Counted from the stretch's first letter, positions 31,821 through 41,732 are shown. The stretch: 64,000 nucleotides of DNA from CAYGWX01 sp964353855 [NCBI: uncultured bacterium] (GCA_964353855.1 CAYGWX010000008.1:1-64000); one strand, 5' to 3'. Notes: generated by a model from the letters alone, not told the origin. Numbers and translations are program-made.

Positions 31821-32999
31821 ATGAAAGATGTTATAGGTCCAATGGCTTTGAGATGTAGGGAAACACCATTGAGAGTGGGAGGAAACCGCCCTCTACAAGT
31901 TCTCGTTAGAAAGTGGGAGGGTAGTGCGCTTAACGAAGAGACTACCCTACACCAAATTGCACCTTATATCGGGAAAATGAAATCTTCAATGGCCAGAACC
32001 CTGGTTTCCACGTTTACTCAAAAAGGGGAAATCCTATATGATCCATTTTGCGGATCAGGAACAGTTCCCTTAGAGGCCTGGGCTGCTGGGCGCAACATCA
32101 TTGCCAATGATTTAAATCCCTATGCTGCCCTGTTAACTAAGGCAAAACTTAACCCGTGTCTAACAGTAGAAAAAGGATTTGCCGATATCAACCGGGTTGC
32201 TAAACATGTGCCCTATTTGGTACAGGAAATTGATTTGAGAAGAGTGCCTCAATGGGTTCGCTCTTTCTTCCATCCAGAAACCCTTCGTGAAACCATAGCA
32301 TGGTTTCAGGTTCTGAAATCAGAAAGGTTATATTTTCTGTTATCATGCTTGTTAGGAATTCTACATCATCAAAGACCGGGGTTCCTTTCATATCCGAGTA
32401 GCCATACAGTTCCTTACTTGCGTAATGCAAATTTCCCTCGCAGCTTGTATCCCGAACTCTATGAATGGCGCAAAGTGAGAGAACGGTTGGAAAGGAAGGT
32501 TATGCGAGCACTAAAAAGAACACCGAACTTGGATTTCAGTTTAAATCGGGAATGCTACGAGCGAGATGCCGCAAAATTTGTGCCAGAGAGAAAAGTAAAT
32601 GCTATTATAACAAGTCCACCATATATGAGACAGTTAGATTATGGGCGAGACAACCGACTTCGGCTATGGTTTCTCGGAATACAGGACTGGAGATTGCTGG
32701 ATCACATTATTTCTCCTTCTAAGACAGGTTTCCTAGAACTTTTCAGAAATTGCCTAAAACTATGGTATAACATTTTAATTCCAAAAGGGCTTTGTGTCCT
32801 CGTATTAGGAGATACCTACACCCAAGAATACGAAAGTCGCCTCCCTGATGCAGCAAGTTACATCGCAAATAAAGAGGTTGGCGGGTATTCTGTAATTTGC
32901 AAACATTCCGAGGCTATACCAGATGACCGGCGTGTACGTCGAGGATGTCGAGGAAACCTGACAGAGACAGTTCTTGTCCTGCGTAAAGAAGCGAGGTGA
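31821..32999 (+). CDS. DNA amino-methyltransferase-like protein (TSPPY type)
   Basis: The 392-residue protein has an AdoMet motif I, D-P-F-C-G-S-G-T (74-81), followed by A-N-D-L-N-P, and a motif IV T-S-P-P-Y (264-268) that marks N6-adenine or N4-cytosine methylation. Motif I precedes motif IV, unlike the beta-class order; about 180 residues between them probably contain target-recognition elements. GGAAG stands 4 bases before the ATG. Its stop overlaps a possible GTG start of the kinase-ATPase gene, so the two are coupled. The gene is clearly richer in A and T than its GC-rich surroundings. A tRNA or rRNA methyltransferase is a less likely alternative. Confidence 0.82.
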   Translation: MKDVIGPMALRCRETPLRVGGNRPLQVLVRKWEGSALNEETTLHQIAPYIGKMKSSMARTLVSTFTQKGEILYDPFCGSGTVPLEAWAAGRNIIANDLNPYAALLTKAKLNPCLTVEKGFADINRVAKHVPYLVQEIDLRRVPQWVRSFFHPETLRETIAWFQVLKSERLYFLLSCLLGILHHQRPGFLSYPSSHTVPYLRNANFPRSLYPELYEWRKVRERLERKVMRALKRTPNLDFSLNRECYERDAAKFVPERKVNAIITSPPYMRQLDYGRDNRLRLWFLGIQDWRLLDHIISPSKTGFLELFRNCLKLWYNILIPKGLCVLVLGDTYTQEYESRLPDAASYIANKEVGGYSVICKHSEAIPDDRRVRRGCRGNLTETVLVLRKEAR

Positions 33000-33004
33000 A
33001 TAAA

Positions 33005-35509
33005 ATGAAAAAAGTCATAAAAGATAAAGAACCCTATCTCGGATTTCAGCCTATAGGAAACTATTATCTGAAGAAAAAAGTTGACGAGGGCAAAATAGGC
33101 AGTGTTTACAAAGCTGTACGGACAGATCCGTATGATATCTTGGCGTGTAAGGTTATACCAGAAGAAAAGCTAAAAAAGGGATGGGAAAGAGAGCTCGATA
33201 AAGTCGTGCGTCTGAGAGGAGTACCCAATGTCGTGGAGTACCACTTACACGGTTCAGGCATAGATAACAATAAGAGGCCATTCATTTGGATACTCTGGAA
33301 CTTTATTGATGGAATCAACTTGAAGCAATTTCTTAACAAACCGGCATGGCCTTTAGATATCGCTTTTATCGAAGGCATTGCAAACTCAATTCTTAAGGTC
33401 CTTTTTGCCTGTTCAAAAGTTGACATTCAACATGGAGACTTACATGAAGGCAACATTTTAATTTCAAAACCTGATCCCCGCTTACCTGGGAATCCGAGGA
33501 CTATTTGGATATCAGACTTTGGTTATGGGGGATCCCATAACGAGGTGGAACCAAAAGATGATTTCAGGCAGTTCTTTGCAATCATTTCTTCCCTCTTTCG
33601 AAGGATAGAACAAACAAAATTAAATCCCCGGGATCGTATTATGTTCCAAAAGACTGAGGCTTTCTTGAGAAAGAGAGTTTTGGAAGTCGATCCCACACAA
33701 GGACATTTTGTAGGCAACCCAGAGTCACTACTTAAGGATTTCAATAGTTTGGGGCAAGAAGCTGAGAGGGAAGTAGCAGCAGCGTCAAAGGGTGAAGAAA
33801 CCCAAGAACCAGGCGACTATCTCTGGGCGGAGGCGCTGGGGTATCGGGCAGGTGAATGGAAAAATCTGTTTGTGCCAGAATTCCTGGCCGCGCAAGATCT
33901 TTTAAGTAAGAATATCACGGTCCTTACCGGCGCCAGAGGGTGCGGGAAAACAATGGCTTTTAGGCGATTAACCGCTTATATGGACAAAGTTATTGGCGAA
34001 CCATCAGGAGTTAGGGGAGCGAACCAGTTTATCGGTTTTTATCTCAATTGTAGGGACCTGGTGGAGGCATTTCCATGGTTCCCGAGGCAACTTAATAATG
34101 GAACGATACAGCAGGTGATGCATTTCTTTCACCTATCTTGGTTTAACGAGATATGTAAAACACTAGCAATCTATGAATTCGATAGGCCTGAAGCTTTTGA
34201 ATGGCTAGATGGATTTGTGTCAGGGATTTTCGGTAACAAGTATAACTCTCTTCCTATTGGTGCGGATGTTTTAGCTCACGTTCGTGCCTTTCTTGAGGAC
34301 GAAAAAGAAAAGTGCCGCCTGGAGGATATGGGCAAGAAAGAAGGCTTGTCCAATTGGCCACTTGCGAGAGGGGATTTTCTTGATAATCTTCAAACTCAAC
34401 TTGAAGCGCACGTGCCGTTGATAGGTGAAAAGCCCCTATATCTTTTCCTTGATGACTACACAATACCAATTGTTACGCTTGAGGTACAGCAAGTACTTAA
34501 TTCCATAATTTTCAAACGACGAAGTAAACTATTTTTTAAAGTATCCACCGAATCAGCGAATAGTTTCGAAAGACACTGGTCAAACGGCAAGCCGTTAGAG
34601 CTCCATCAAGACTTTGAACTTATTGATTTAGCGACTGAAAGCCTTCACCAAGATGACAAAGAGAAAGCGAATCTTTTAGATAAGATTTTTAGACCAAGGA
34701 TAGATCGACACCCTCTTCTTAACAGAAAAGACCTTGGTCTTCATGATGTCCTTGGTAAAATGTCTATATCAAATAACGAACTTGCAAGACAATTGCGTGG
34801 GGCTGCTCAAGGAAGTAAAGAAAAAACAATTCATTATCATGGAGCTGAAGCATTCACAGGCATGTGGACCAGCGATATAAGAATAATGATTCAGATGTTT
34901 GTTGATATGTTACGTGATGCTAACGGGGAATTAAATAAAGGAAACTACCTTATCCCAAAGCCTATACAGGATAAGGTTTACAGAACCGCTGGTGGTGAGT
35001 TCTTAATTTTTGCAGAATCTGTAACTAAACCCTCTAATTGGGAGAGAGGCCCGAGCTCCACAAGGCAGGGAGAGACCTACGGGAAACACCTCTGTGACAT
35101 CGTTGAGGCCTTTGTAAAAGTATCACGATACGAGCTGACCCGAGGCAATCTTGTCTCTAACCAAGGCCGATTTAATCCAAAACAGGCATTCCGTTTAGAG
35201 ATCATCGATAAGTTTGAACTCCCCGAAGTTGAGGCGGGATACTATGAGGGATTGGTTAGGTGGCACATTTTCTTGCAAGATTGGCGAGGCAAAAGTGTGC
35301 GCGGTATGATCACGCCGCGTTTATACTTGAATAGAGTTCTTATTCCATATGCCAATCTAACGTTCTCCAGTCACGATAACGTTCACCTCACAAACGAAGA
35401 GTTTATTTTATTGTTAAATAATCCAAAGGATTTCATAACACACTGGCAGAAAAAGAGATCGAAGAATAAAAAGCGGAAACCAAACGGAATTTTATCTCTC
35501 CCTTTGTAA
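33005..35509 (+). CDS. Protein kinase-like domain fused to P-loop ATPase
   Basis: Residues about 15-250 form a Ser/Thr-kinase-like domain: V-Y-K-A-V, the Lys in A-C-K-V-I (about K49), the catalytic loop H-G-D-L-H-E-G-N and the metal motif D-F-G. The ATP-binding loop is short of glycines, but the catalytic residues are kept. A second part (about 290-830) has Walker A T-G-A-R-G-C-G-K-T (about 308-316) and Walker B L-Y-L-F-L-D-D-Y, in the style of ORC/Cdc6-like or STAND ATPases, plus a long helical C-terminus. Such fusions are typical of conflict systems that sense and signal. The ATG at 33005 has GAGGTG before it; a GTG 9 bases earlier is possible. Target unknown. Confidence 0.8.
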   Translation: MKKVIKDKEPYLGFQPIGNYYLKKKVDEGKIGSVYKAVRTDPYDILACKVIPEEKLKKGWERELDKVVRLRGVPNVVEYHLHGSGIDNNKRPFIWILWNFIDGINLKQFLNKPAWPLDIAFIEGIANSILKVLFACSKVDIQHGDLHEGNILISKPDPRLPGNPRTIWISDFGYGGSHNEVEPKDDFRQFFAIISSLFRRIEQTKLNPRDRIMFQKTEAFLRKRVLEVDPTQGHFVGNPESLLKDFNSLGQEAEREVAAASKGEETQEPGDYLWAEALGYRAGEWKNLFVPEFLAAQDLLSKNITVLTGARGCGKTMAFRRLTAYMDKVIGEPSGVRGANQFIGFYLNCRDLVEAFPWFPRQLNNGTIQQVMHFFHLSWFNEICKTLAIYEFDRPEAFEWLDGFVSGIFGNKYNSLPIGADVLAHVRAFLEDEKEKCRLEDMGKKEGLSNWPLARGDFLDNLQTQLEAHVPLIGEKPLYLFLDDYTIPIVTLEVQQVLNSIIFKRRSKLFFKVSTESANSFERHWSNGKPLELHQDFELIDLATESLHQDDKEKANLLDKIFRPRIDRHPLLNRKDLGLHDVLGKMSISNNELARQLRGAAQGSKEKTIHYHGAEAFTGMWTSDIRIMIQMFVDMLRDANGELNKGNYLIPKPIQDKVYRTAGGEFLIFAESVTKPSNWERGPSSTRQGETYGKHLCDIVEAFVKVSRYELTRGNLVSNQGRFNPKQAFRLEIIDKFELPEVEAGYYEGLVRWHIFLQDWRGKSVRGMITPRLYLNRVLIPYANLTFSSHDNVHLTNEEFILLLNNPKDFITHWQKKRSKNKKRKPNGILSLPL

Positions 35510-35547
35510 TAAAACGAAGATTATAGAGCGAAAGAAATAATTATACT

Positions 35548-36615
35548 ATGATTTGGCCTACCGTCTCTGTCGCAGAAAAACTGAAACCGACCTTAAAACG
35601 TCTCTTTATTGGGGCTTATGGATTTGAAAGACGCTCGCTAGGTTGGGTCAGCTACCAAAGGGAACAAGGAACAATATTGAGTGAATCTGTATTGTTTCGA
35701 TATAAACACCCAAAAGGTATTAACCTTATCCATGAACTGAAGAAAAATCTCGGTACCCTTGGTGTTTCGAAGCCCAAAGAGGTTCCTTATAATGTTCGTT
35801 CACCCCATAACATCGAGGATATAATTGGTGAAAAGATGGATTCTGTTCTCCGCGGAAATGAAGAAATTGTTGTAGATATATCTGCAATGACCAAACTTTT
35901 AATCCTTGCGTGCCTTTGCAAGTTGGCCAATTTCACGGGCACGGTCAGAATTGTATACTCTGAGGCAGAGGATTATTCACCGACCCAAGAGGATTACGAG
36001 AAATCGAAAGATGTCATGGGAATGGTGGTTGAATTTCCAAGTCGAGGCTTTGAATCAATAATAAGGTTAAAATGTCTCAGTAGCATCAGAATGCAGGGTC
36101 AGCCTGTAACGATCGTTGCATTTACTTCATTCAATGAACAACTAATTCGCCATATTCTTGGGACCATAAGCCCACATAGACTGTTATTCATCAATGGGAG
36201 ACCACCAAAGGAAGAAAACTCCTGGAGGGAGAAAGCAACACAGGAAATCCACCAACGGCTTATTGAGAAATATCCGGCTGACAACCTCTTAAACGATAAG
36301 GGATTGCTTATGCGTGCGGCAAGTACGCTTGACTATAGGGAAACAGTCGAGCGCATTAATGAGATCTATAAGCAGTATGGAATTATAGAAAGAATTATAT
36401 GCGTTGCCACAGGAAGTAAAATGCAAACCGTAGGATTGTTTTTCAGTAAGATTGCGCATCCAGATATACACGTCGAATACCCAACACCTGATAGCTACTA
36501 CGTAAAAGGGATGAGCAAGGGGGTTCACAAAGTTCATGAAGTTGTGGTTCCACAATTTTCGGAATTTCTAAAAATAATAAGGAAATCAGATTCGGTAATA
36601 ACCGCTCCGGTTTGA
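35548..36615 (+). CDS. Duplicated Rossmann-like protein, CARF-reminiscent, third gene of island
   Basis: I do not recognise the family. The 355 residues appear as two similar halves. Each opens with a hydrophobic strand (L-F-I-G-A-Y-G-F-E-R-R-S near 20; V-T-I-V-A-F-T-S-F-N-E near 188). Each later has a strand ending in a T-K or S-K loop (V-V-D-I-S-A-M-T-K-L-L at 108-118; I-C-V-A-T-G-S-K-M-Q at 284-293). This resembles the G-T-K loop of CARF and related ligand-binding Rossmann domains, and suggests a sensor or effector. There is no visible nuclease or membrane domain. It follows the kinase-ATPase gene by 38 bases in the same AT-rich block. Confidence 0.6.
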   Translation: MIWPTVSVAEKLKPTLKRLFIGAYGFERRSLGWVSYQREQGTILSESVLFRYKHPKGINLIHELKKNLGTLGVSKPKEVPYNVRSPHNIEDIIGEKMDSVLRGNEEIVVDISAMTKLLILACLCKLANFTGTVRIVYSEAEDYSPTQEDYEKSKDVMGMVVEFPSRGFESIIRLKCLSSIRMQGQPVTIVAFTSFNEQLIRHILGTISPHRLLFINGRPPKEENSWREKATQEIHQRLIEKYPADNLLNDKGLLMRAASTLDYRETVERINEIYKQYGIIERIICVATGSKMQTVGLFFSKIAHPDIHVEYPTPDSYYVKGMSKGVHKVHEVVVPQFSEFLKIIRKSDSVITAPV

Positions 36616-36675
36616 ACTCCTCCATTTCTGATATTGCCCTTTTCAAATTAAGTGCTATTTTAGTGACCTTTTGAA

Positions 36676-36706
36676 AAGAGGCGTCCGTAAAAAGGGGTCG
36701 CCTCTT
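36676..36706 (+). terminator. Possible terminator at the end of the island
   Basis: An 8-base perfect stem, AAGAGGCG with CGCCTCTT, has a 15-base loop. Only AAAATC follows, so termination is uncertain; it may mark the edge of the acquired segment. Confidence 0.35.
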
Positions 36707-36734
36707 AAAATCACGGACTGTAAACCTTTAACTA

Positions 36735-37394
36735 ATGTCTAAACTCCGCAAACCCCTTTTCTCCGACGGCGCCACCGGCAAGATGGACGAGGAGACCGTG
36801 TTCTCCTCCCGCCTGGGAAAATCCTACCGCAAGCGCTACGCCAAGCCCAAACAGCCCAACTCAGAAAGCCAGAAAGAGTCCAAGGCAACCTTCGCCTGGG
36901 CCATCAAGACCTGGCAGAAAGAACTCACGGACGAAGACCGGGAAGCCTGGAGGGCCTTTGCCAGAAAGAACAAAGACGTAGACCCGTTCACCCTGACCCA
37001 GATCAAACCCCCGGCCCATACCCTGTTTCTCCGCTACGCAACCCAGGCCAAGCGGGCCGGATATCCGGCTCCGAAGAAACCACCACAAGGCCCCAGGCCC
37101 CAGCCCCTCAGCTTCACCCTGGTCAAGAAGGGAAAGGGAGTCAAGATTAGCTGGAAAGCAGAGAAGGAAGGCGTCGTAGAGTTCCGGATGGCCGTCACCC
37201 AGCCCTGGGTGAAGCCCTGGCAGACCTGCTATCGGATCCACTCCTACGTCCCCATGAAAATCGGAGAGCACTTCGTCAGCCCCTTGGAGCCCGAGAAGAA
37301 ATACACCTTTCTGGCAAGGGTGCTGAGTCCGGAGGGTCAGGCTGGAATATCTACTAAGGGAACCATCGTCCTATATAAGGACGAAGACCAATGA
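36735..37394 (+). CDS. Unknown protein with fibronectin-like C-terminal part
   Basis: The 219-residue protein lacks a signal peptide and starts with a basic, low-complexity region. A segment W-Q-K-E-L-T-D-E-D-R-E-A-W-R-A-F-A resembles a small helical motif seen in uncharacterised and phage-like proteins. The last 100 residues (F-T-L-V-K-K-G-K-G-V-K-I-S-W, then Y-T-F-L-A-R-V) look like a fibronectin type III-like sandwich. Base composition returns to GC-rich here, so it lies outside the AT-rich island. It overlaps the next TPR gene by ATGA and begins a run of four genes. Confidence 0.6.
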   Translation: MSKLRKPLFSDGATGKMDEETVFSSRLGKSYRKRYAKPKQPNSESQKESKATFAWAIKTWQKELTDEDREAWRAFARKNKDVDPFTLTQIKPPAHTLFLRYATQAKRAGYPAPKKPPQGPRPQPLSFTLVKKGKGVKISWKAEKEGVVEFRMAVTQPWVKPWQTCYRIHSYVPMKIGEHFVSPLEPEKKYTFLARVLSPEGQAGISTKGTIVLYKDEDQ

Positions 37395-38329
37395 ACAAAC
37401 ATTGGATAATCAGCTACCTGCTCGGGGGCTTTCTGCTGCTTACAGTCCCGACTTCTAAAGCGATGACGATATCACCCGCAGAGAAGAAAAGCGAAGCCTA
37501 TCACCACTACCTACGTGGCCGACACTACGATGTAAAGGGAGCGTACGACAAGGCTGTAAAAGAACTACGCGAAGCAGCCCGTCTAAACCCCGGTTTTGAC
37601 CGCGTACACCTAATACTCGGGCAGTCGCTCTTGAATCGGGGAAGCTACAAGGAAGCCGAGGCCGTTTTGCGGGAGGCCCGGCGAAGGCACCCTGAGGATC
37701 CCGCTAACCATGAGCCTCTTGGGAAAGCCCTTGAAAAACAAGGCAAATTGACCGAAGCCACACGGGAGTATCGAGAAGCCATACGGCTAACTCCCAATTG
37801 GGTTTCTGCCCATTACAGCCTCGGCAAGGCGCTCCGCAAACAGAAGAAATACGAAGAGGCTGAAAAAGAATACCGAGAAGCCCTACGGCTACAGGGCTAC
37901 CATGATATCTGGATCAACCTTGGGTTGGTTGTTTTGCTTGGGGAGGATGGAAAGAACAAAAAAGGGCAGGAAGAATTTTACAAAGCCATCAAGAAGGCCA
38001 GCACAGTTATGGATGGAGATATCTGGATTGATATGAATTACAAATTTATAATCAAAAAACAAAGGGAATATCTGGATAAGGAGAATGCGTATCGGGCTGA
38101 CCTTAGGAATATCGCGAACGAGGCCAAGGATTTCTACATAGCGTCCTCTTTCTTCGCCTCTTGGGGCCAAAATGAGGAAGCCTTAATGAGTCTGAATACT
38201 GCCATTGAAAAGGGATTCGGATTATGGCCCCTCATGACCAAAGATGCCGATTTGGATGAAATTAGAAAGGAGCCGGAGTTTAAGAAACTCGCCCAGACGG
38301 TCAAGGAGCGGTGGGAGATGAAGCAGTGA
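37391..38329 (+). CDS. Secreted TPR-repeat protein
   Basis: A signal peptide (hydrophobic Y-L-L-G-G-F-L-L-L) precedes about five tetratricopeptide repeats (A-Y-H-H-Y-L-R-G-R-H-Y, A-V-K-E-L-R-E-A-A-R-L-N-P-G, and so on) between residues 35 and 190. The C-terminal third lacks clear repeats. TPRs form helical scaffolds for protein contacts, probably in the periplasm here. It is the first of three successive TPR genes that may be duplicates. Confidence 0.82.
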   Translation: MNKHWIISYLLGGFLLLTVPTSKAMTISPAEKKSEAYHHYLRGRHYDVKGAYDKAVKELREAARLNPGFDRVHLILGQSLLNRGSYKEAEAVLREARRRHPEDPANHEPLGKALEKQGKLTEATREYREAIRLTPNWVSAHYSLGKALRKQKKYEEAEKEYREALRLQGYHDIWINLGLVVLLGEDGKNKKGQEEFYKAIKKASTVMDGDIWIDMNYKFIIKKQREYLDKENAYRADLRNIANEAKDFYIASSFFASWGQNEEALMSLNTAIEKGFGLWPLMTKDADLDEIRKEPEFKKLAQTVKERWEMKQ

Positions 38330-39102
38330 AAAGGCATCTCTACCCCGCAACCCTTCTGGCCGCCGTTCTATTTCTCCCGAGCTGCGCGACGATGGCGTTC
38401 AGGGAGCATTATGATCGCGGGCTCAGGCTCATGGACCGGGAGAAGTATGAAGAGGCGCAGAAAGAGCTCCGGGAGGCCGTGCGGCTGAGGCCGATGGACG
38501 CATGGGCTCATTATCAATTTGGCGAGGCGATCTGTGAGAGGGGAGGAAATTCCGAGGGCTTGGGGATAGACGGAGAGGATGGGTACCATGAGTACGAAAA
38601 GGCTGCAGATCTCTTTCGCTTGACACTTAAAAGCAAGCCGAACGATATTAAGGCCCTTTACGGCCTCGGGCTCTCGCTTGGGGGACAGGACAATACCGAT
38701 TCCGCTGCCGGGACATTCAGGGAGGTCATCAGGCTCAAGCCCGATCACCTTGACGCCCACTTCGCCCTGGGACGTATGTATTGGAAGGAAGGGAAGTACG
38801 AGGAAGCCGAGAAAACCTGCCGGGCCTGCATCCGATTAGCGCCCAAGAACCCCGGAGGCTATCTCAACCTCGCTATGATCCTGATGCTTTTTGAGGGAAA
38901 ATACGAGGAGGCTGAAAAGGCCTACCGGGAAGTTCTCCGCTTAAAACCCAATGACATAAATGTCCTCATGGGGCTTGCCGAAAGTCTGGACGCCCAGAAA
39001 AGACGCAAGGAAGCCCGCTCCTACTGGGAAAAGGCCTTGAAGCACGCCAAAACGCAGTGGGAAATAGACCGAACCAAACGTCGCCTAGCGGAACCGGATT
39101 GA
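38326..39102 (+). CDS. TPR-repeat lipoprotein
   Basis: The GTG at 38326 overlaps the previous stop and gives a lipoprotein signal (L-F-L-P-S-C); an in-frame GTG at 38311 would only add five polar residues before it. The mature part has TPR units such as Y-E-E-A-Q-K-E-L-R-E-A-V-R-L-R-P and Y-E-E-A-E-K-A-Y-R-E-V-L-R-L-K-P. It ends with the same K-R-R-L-A-E-P-D tail as the next protein (K-K-R-L-A-E-P-D), which shows the two genes are duplicates. Confidence 0.85.
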   Translation: MKRHLYPATLLAAVLFLPSCATMAFREHYDRGLRLMDREKYEEAQKELREAVRLRPMDAWAHYQFGEAICERGGNSEGLGIDGEDGYHEYEKAADLFRLTLKSKPNDIKALYGLGLSLGGQDNTDSAAGTFREVIRLKPDHLDAHFALGRMYWKEGKYEEAEKTCRACIRLAPKNPGGYLNLAMILMLFEGKYEEAEKAYREVLRLKPNDINVLMGLAESLDAQKRRKEARSYWEKALKHAKTQWEIDRTKRRLAEPD

Positions 39103-39112
39103 GGGAGGAGGA

Positions 39113-39901
39113 ATGAAATACGCCTCCCTGGCTTTGCTTCGGCGTCGTTTGCTTTTACCAGCCCTCACCCTCGGGGGTCTACTCCTTTTCGCCTTACCCG
39201 TCCCGACGAGAGCAAGAGATAGTCTCCAGCTGATACTCGACAGCGCAAAGGTTCATCTCAAGGAAGGGAAAACCTATCTTCAGCAAGGATATTATTCCCA
39301 GGCAGAGAATGAATTCCGTGAGGCGGATCGGTTAAATCCTAACCTGGATAGGGTTCGACTTTACATCGGGGATGCTCTTAGAGGCCAGCTCATGTATCAG
39401 GCGGCGGAGAGGGAGTATCGCGGGATCATCCAGTCTGACCCAAAGGATACCACCGCGCGCTATCGCCTTGGGGAGATGTTTAAGTGGCAGAGGAAGTTAC
39501 CTGAGGCGGAACAGGAATATCACGAAGTCATCCGGATGTACCCCGGCGATTATCTTCCCCACTTCAAACTCGCAGAGGTGCTGAGGTGGGAGGAAAAGTA
39601 CTCGGAGGCGGGATCGGAATACCGGGAAGCCATCCGTTTGAACCCCCGGATTAATGAAGCATATTGGTCTCTTGGTTATATTTTGGAAATGAAAGGTTCC
39701 TACGTGGAAGCAGAAACCGTATACCGCGAAAAGCTGCGTTTAACACCTAGTGACGAACACTCTGTGATGTATTTAGCTGCCAACTTGGATAAGCAAGGCC
39801 GGCGCAAAGAGGCCAGGCCGCTTTGGATACGCGCCTCGAAAAAGTTTAAGTGGGGAGAACCGAATTATATCATTAAAAAGCGCCTCGCAGAGCCGGATTG
39901 A
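39113..39901 (+). CDS. Secreted TPR-repeat protein, paralogue
   Basis: A long basic signal region (L-L-R-R-R-L-L-L-P-A-L-T-L-G-G-L) leads into five or six TPRs (Y-Y-S-Q-A-E-N-E-F-R-E-A-D-R-L-N-P and similar). GGAGGAGGA before the ATG is a very strong ribosome site. The C-terminal K-K-R-L-A-E-P-D matches the neighbouring lipoprotein. A structural role in an envelope complex is likely but cannot be defined. Confidence 0.83.
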   Translation: MKYASLALLRRRLLLPALTLGGLLLFALPVPTRARDSLQLILDSAKVHLKEGKTYLQQGYYSQAENEFREADRLNPNLDRVRLYIGDALRGQLMYQAAEREYRGIIQSDPKDTTARYRLGEMFKWQRKLPEAEQEYHEVIRMYPGDYLPHFKLAEVLRWEEKYSEAGSEYREAIRLNPRINEAYWSLGYILEMKGSYVEAETVYREKLRLTPSDEHSVMYLAANLDKQGRRKEARPLWIRASKKFKWGEPNYIIKKRLAEPD

Positions 39902-39962
39902 GAGCGGAGGGACCAGATAGAGAAAGTAGCGCGGGAAAGAAGATAAATAAGGAGGCTTGTAA

Positions 39963-41615
39963 ATGACGGCGTATAAACCGATTAAGGCCCCGAGGGGCCT
40001 GAAAAAAACCTGTAAGGGCTGGCATCAGGAGGCCGCCCTCCGGATGCTGATGAACAATCTGGAGGTCGGGGAGAAACCCGAGGAGCTTATCATCTACGGG
40101 GGCTCGGGGAAGGCCGCCCGGAACTGGGACTGTTACCATGCCATCGTGCGCACGCTCAAGAAGCTGGAGAACGACGAGACCCTCCTGGTACAGTCCGGCA
40201 AGCCGGTCGGGGTGTTCCGAACCCACAGCTATGCTCCGAGAGTACTCATTGCCAACTCCCTGCTGGTACCGGCCTGGGCCACGGGAGATGAGTTCAGACG
40301 GTTAGAAGGCTTAGGGCTCACGATGTACGGCCAGATGACAGCCGGCAGCTGGATTTATATCGGGACCCAGGGCATCCTTCAAGGGACCTATGAAACACTG
40401 GCCGCCTGCGCGGACAAGCATTTCGGGGGTTCGCTCAAAGGCAAACTCGTGCTCACCGCAGGCATGGGCGGCATGGGCGGGGCCCAGCCATTGGCCGTTG
40501 TCATGAACGAGGGCATCTGTCTGTGCGTGGAAGTGGACCCCTCGCGCATCAAGCGACGGCTGGACACACGCTACTGCGATAAGATCACCCATCAGCTGGA
40601 CGAAGCCCTTAGGTGGGTTGATGAAGCCAAGAAGAAAGGGGAAGCGTTGTCCATCGGTTTAGTGGGAAACGCCAGCGAGGTGCACAAGGAGCTCCTCAAG
40701 CGGGGAATCATCCCGGATGTGCTCACGGACCAGACCTCGGCCCATGACGAGTTGAACGGCTACGTGCCCGGTGGGATGAGCTTCGAGGCCGCGCTCGCGT
40801 TGCGCAAGCAGGACCCCCAGGCCTATATCAAGGCCTCCTACGAGTCCATGGCCAGGCACATGGAGGCCATGCTGGGAATGCAGAAGGCCGGGGCCACCTC
40901 CTTCGATTACGGGAACAACCTCAGGGGCCAGGCCAGAAAGGCCGGGGTCGTAAACGCCTTCGACATCCCGGGATTCGTGCCGGAGTACATCCGGCCCCTG
41001 TTCTGCGAAGGCAAGGGGCCGTTCCGCTGGGCCGCGCTTTCCGGGAACCCCAAGGACATCTGGGCCACGGACGAGACCGTGCTCAAGCTCTTTCCCAAGG
41101 ACAAACCCCTGGCCCGCTGGATCCGCATGGCGCAGCAACGGGTCGCGTTCCAGGGCCTGCCCTCGCGGATCTGCTGGCTGGGTTACGGGGAGAGGGACAA
41201 GTTCGGGTTAGCCATCAACGACCTGGTGAAGAAGAAGAAAGTCTCCGCGCCCATCGTCATCGGCAGAGACCACCTGGACACCGGGTCAGTCGCTTCCCCC
41301 AACCGTGAGACCGAGGGGATGAAAGACGGCTCGGACGCCATCGCGGACTGGCCGGTGCTGAACGCCCTCTTAAACGCGGTCTCAGGAGCATCCTGGGTCT
41401 CTGTTCACCACGGCGGGGGAGTGGGCATTGGCTACTCCCTGCACGCCGGGCAGGTCATCGTGGCCGACGGGACCAAGGAGATGGCTTTGCGTCTTTCAAG
41501 GGTCCTCACCAACGACCCCGGGACCGGAGTCGCCCGGCACGCGGACGCGGGATACGAGGAAGCCATCCAGGTGGCCAGGAAGAAGAAGGTCAAGATTCCC
41601 ATGCTTGGGAAATAG
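39963..41615 (+). CDS. hutU: Urocanate hydratase
   Basis: The 550-residue enzyme converts urocanate to imidazolone propionate using tightly bound NAD. Highly conserved stretches are visible: [44 protein letters not shown] and [18 protein letters not shown] stands before the ATG. It follows the TPR genes by about 60 bases and is followed by hutI, which has its own promoter. The matching hutH lies 15 kb upstream. Confidence 0.97.
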   Translation: MTAYKPIKAPRGLKKTCKGWHQEAALRMLMNNLEVGEKPEELIIYGGSGKAARNWDCYHAIVRTLKKLENDETLLVQSGKPVGVFRTHSYAPRVLIANSLLVPAWATGDEFRRLEGLGLTMYGQMTAGSWIYIGTQGILQGTYETLAACADKHFGGSLKGKLVLTAGMGGMGGAQPLAVVMNEGICLCVEVDPSRIKRRLDTRYCDKITHQLDEALRWVDEAKKKGEALSIGLVGNASEVHKELLKRGIIPDVLTDQTSAHDELNGYVPGGMSFEAALALRKQDPQAYIKASYESMARHMEAMLGMQKAGATSFDYGNNLRGQARKAGVVNAFDIPGFVPEYIRPLFCEGKGPFRWAALSGNPKDIWATDETVLKLFPKDKPLARWIRMAQQRVAFQGLPSRICWLGYGERDKFGLAINDLVKKKKVSAPIVIGRDHLDTGSVASPNRETEGMKDGSDAIADWPVLNALLNAVSGASWVSVHHGGGVGIGYSLHAGQVIVADGTKEMALRLSRVLTNDPGTGVARHADAGYEEAIQVARKKKVKIPMLGK

Positions 41616-41703
41616 GTCTTATAGGAGGACGCTCAAGGGGAGGTTCGTGCCGCTCTCCCCGGAGCGTTACCCTTTTGGGATTAAAGATTTACGGCCTTTC
41701 TTA

Positions 41704-41732
41704 TTGACTTTTCGGCGCATTTTTGGTATAGT
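41704..41732 (+). promoter_or_regulatory. hutI promoter
   Basis: TTGACT (41704-41709), 17 bases, TATAGT (41727-41732). The start codon at 41751 leaves a leader of only about 12 bases. hutI-ftcD can therefore be transcribed separately from hutU. Confidence 0.75.
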
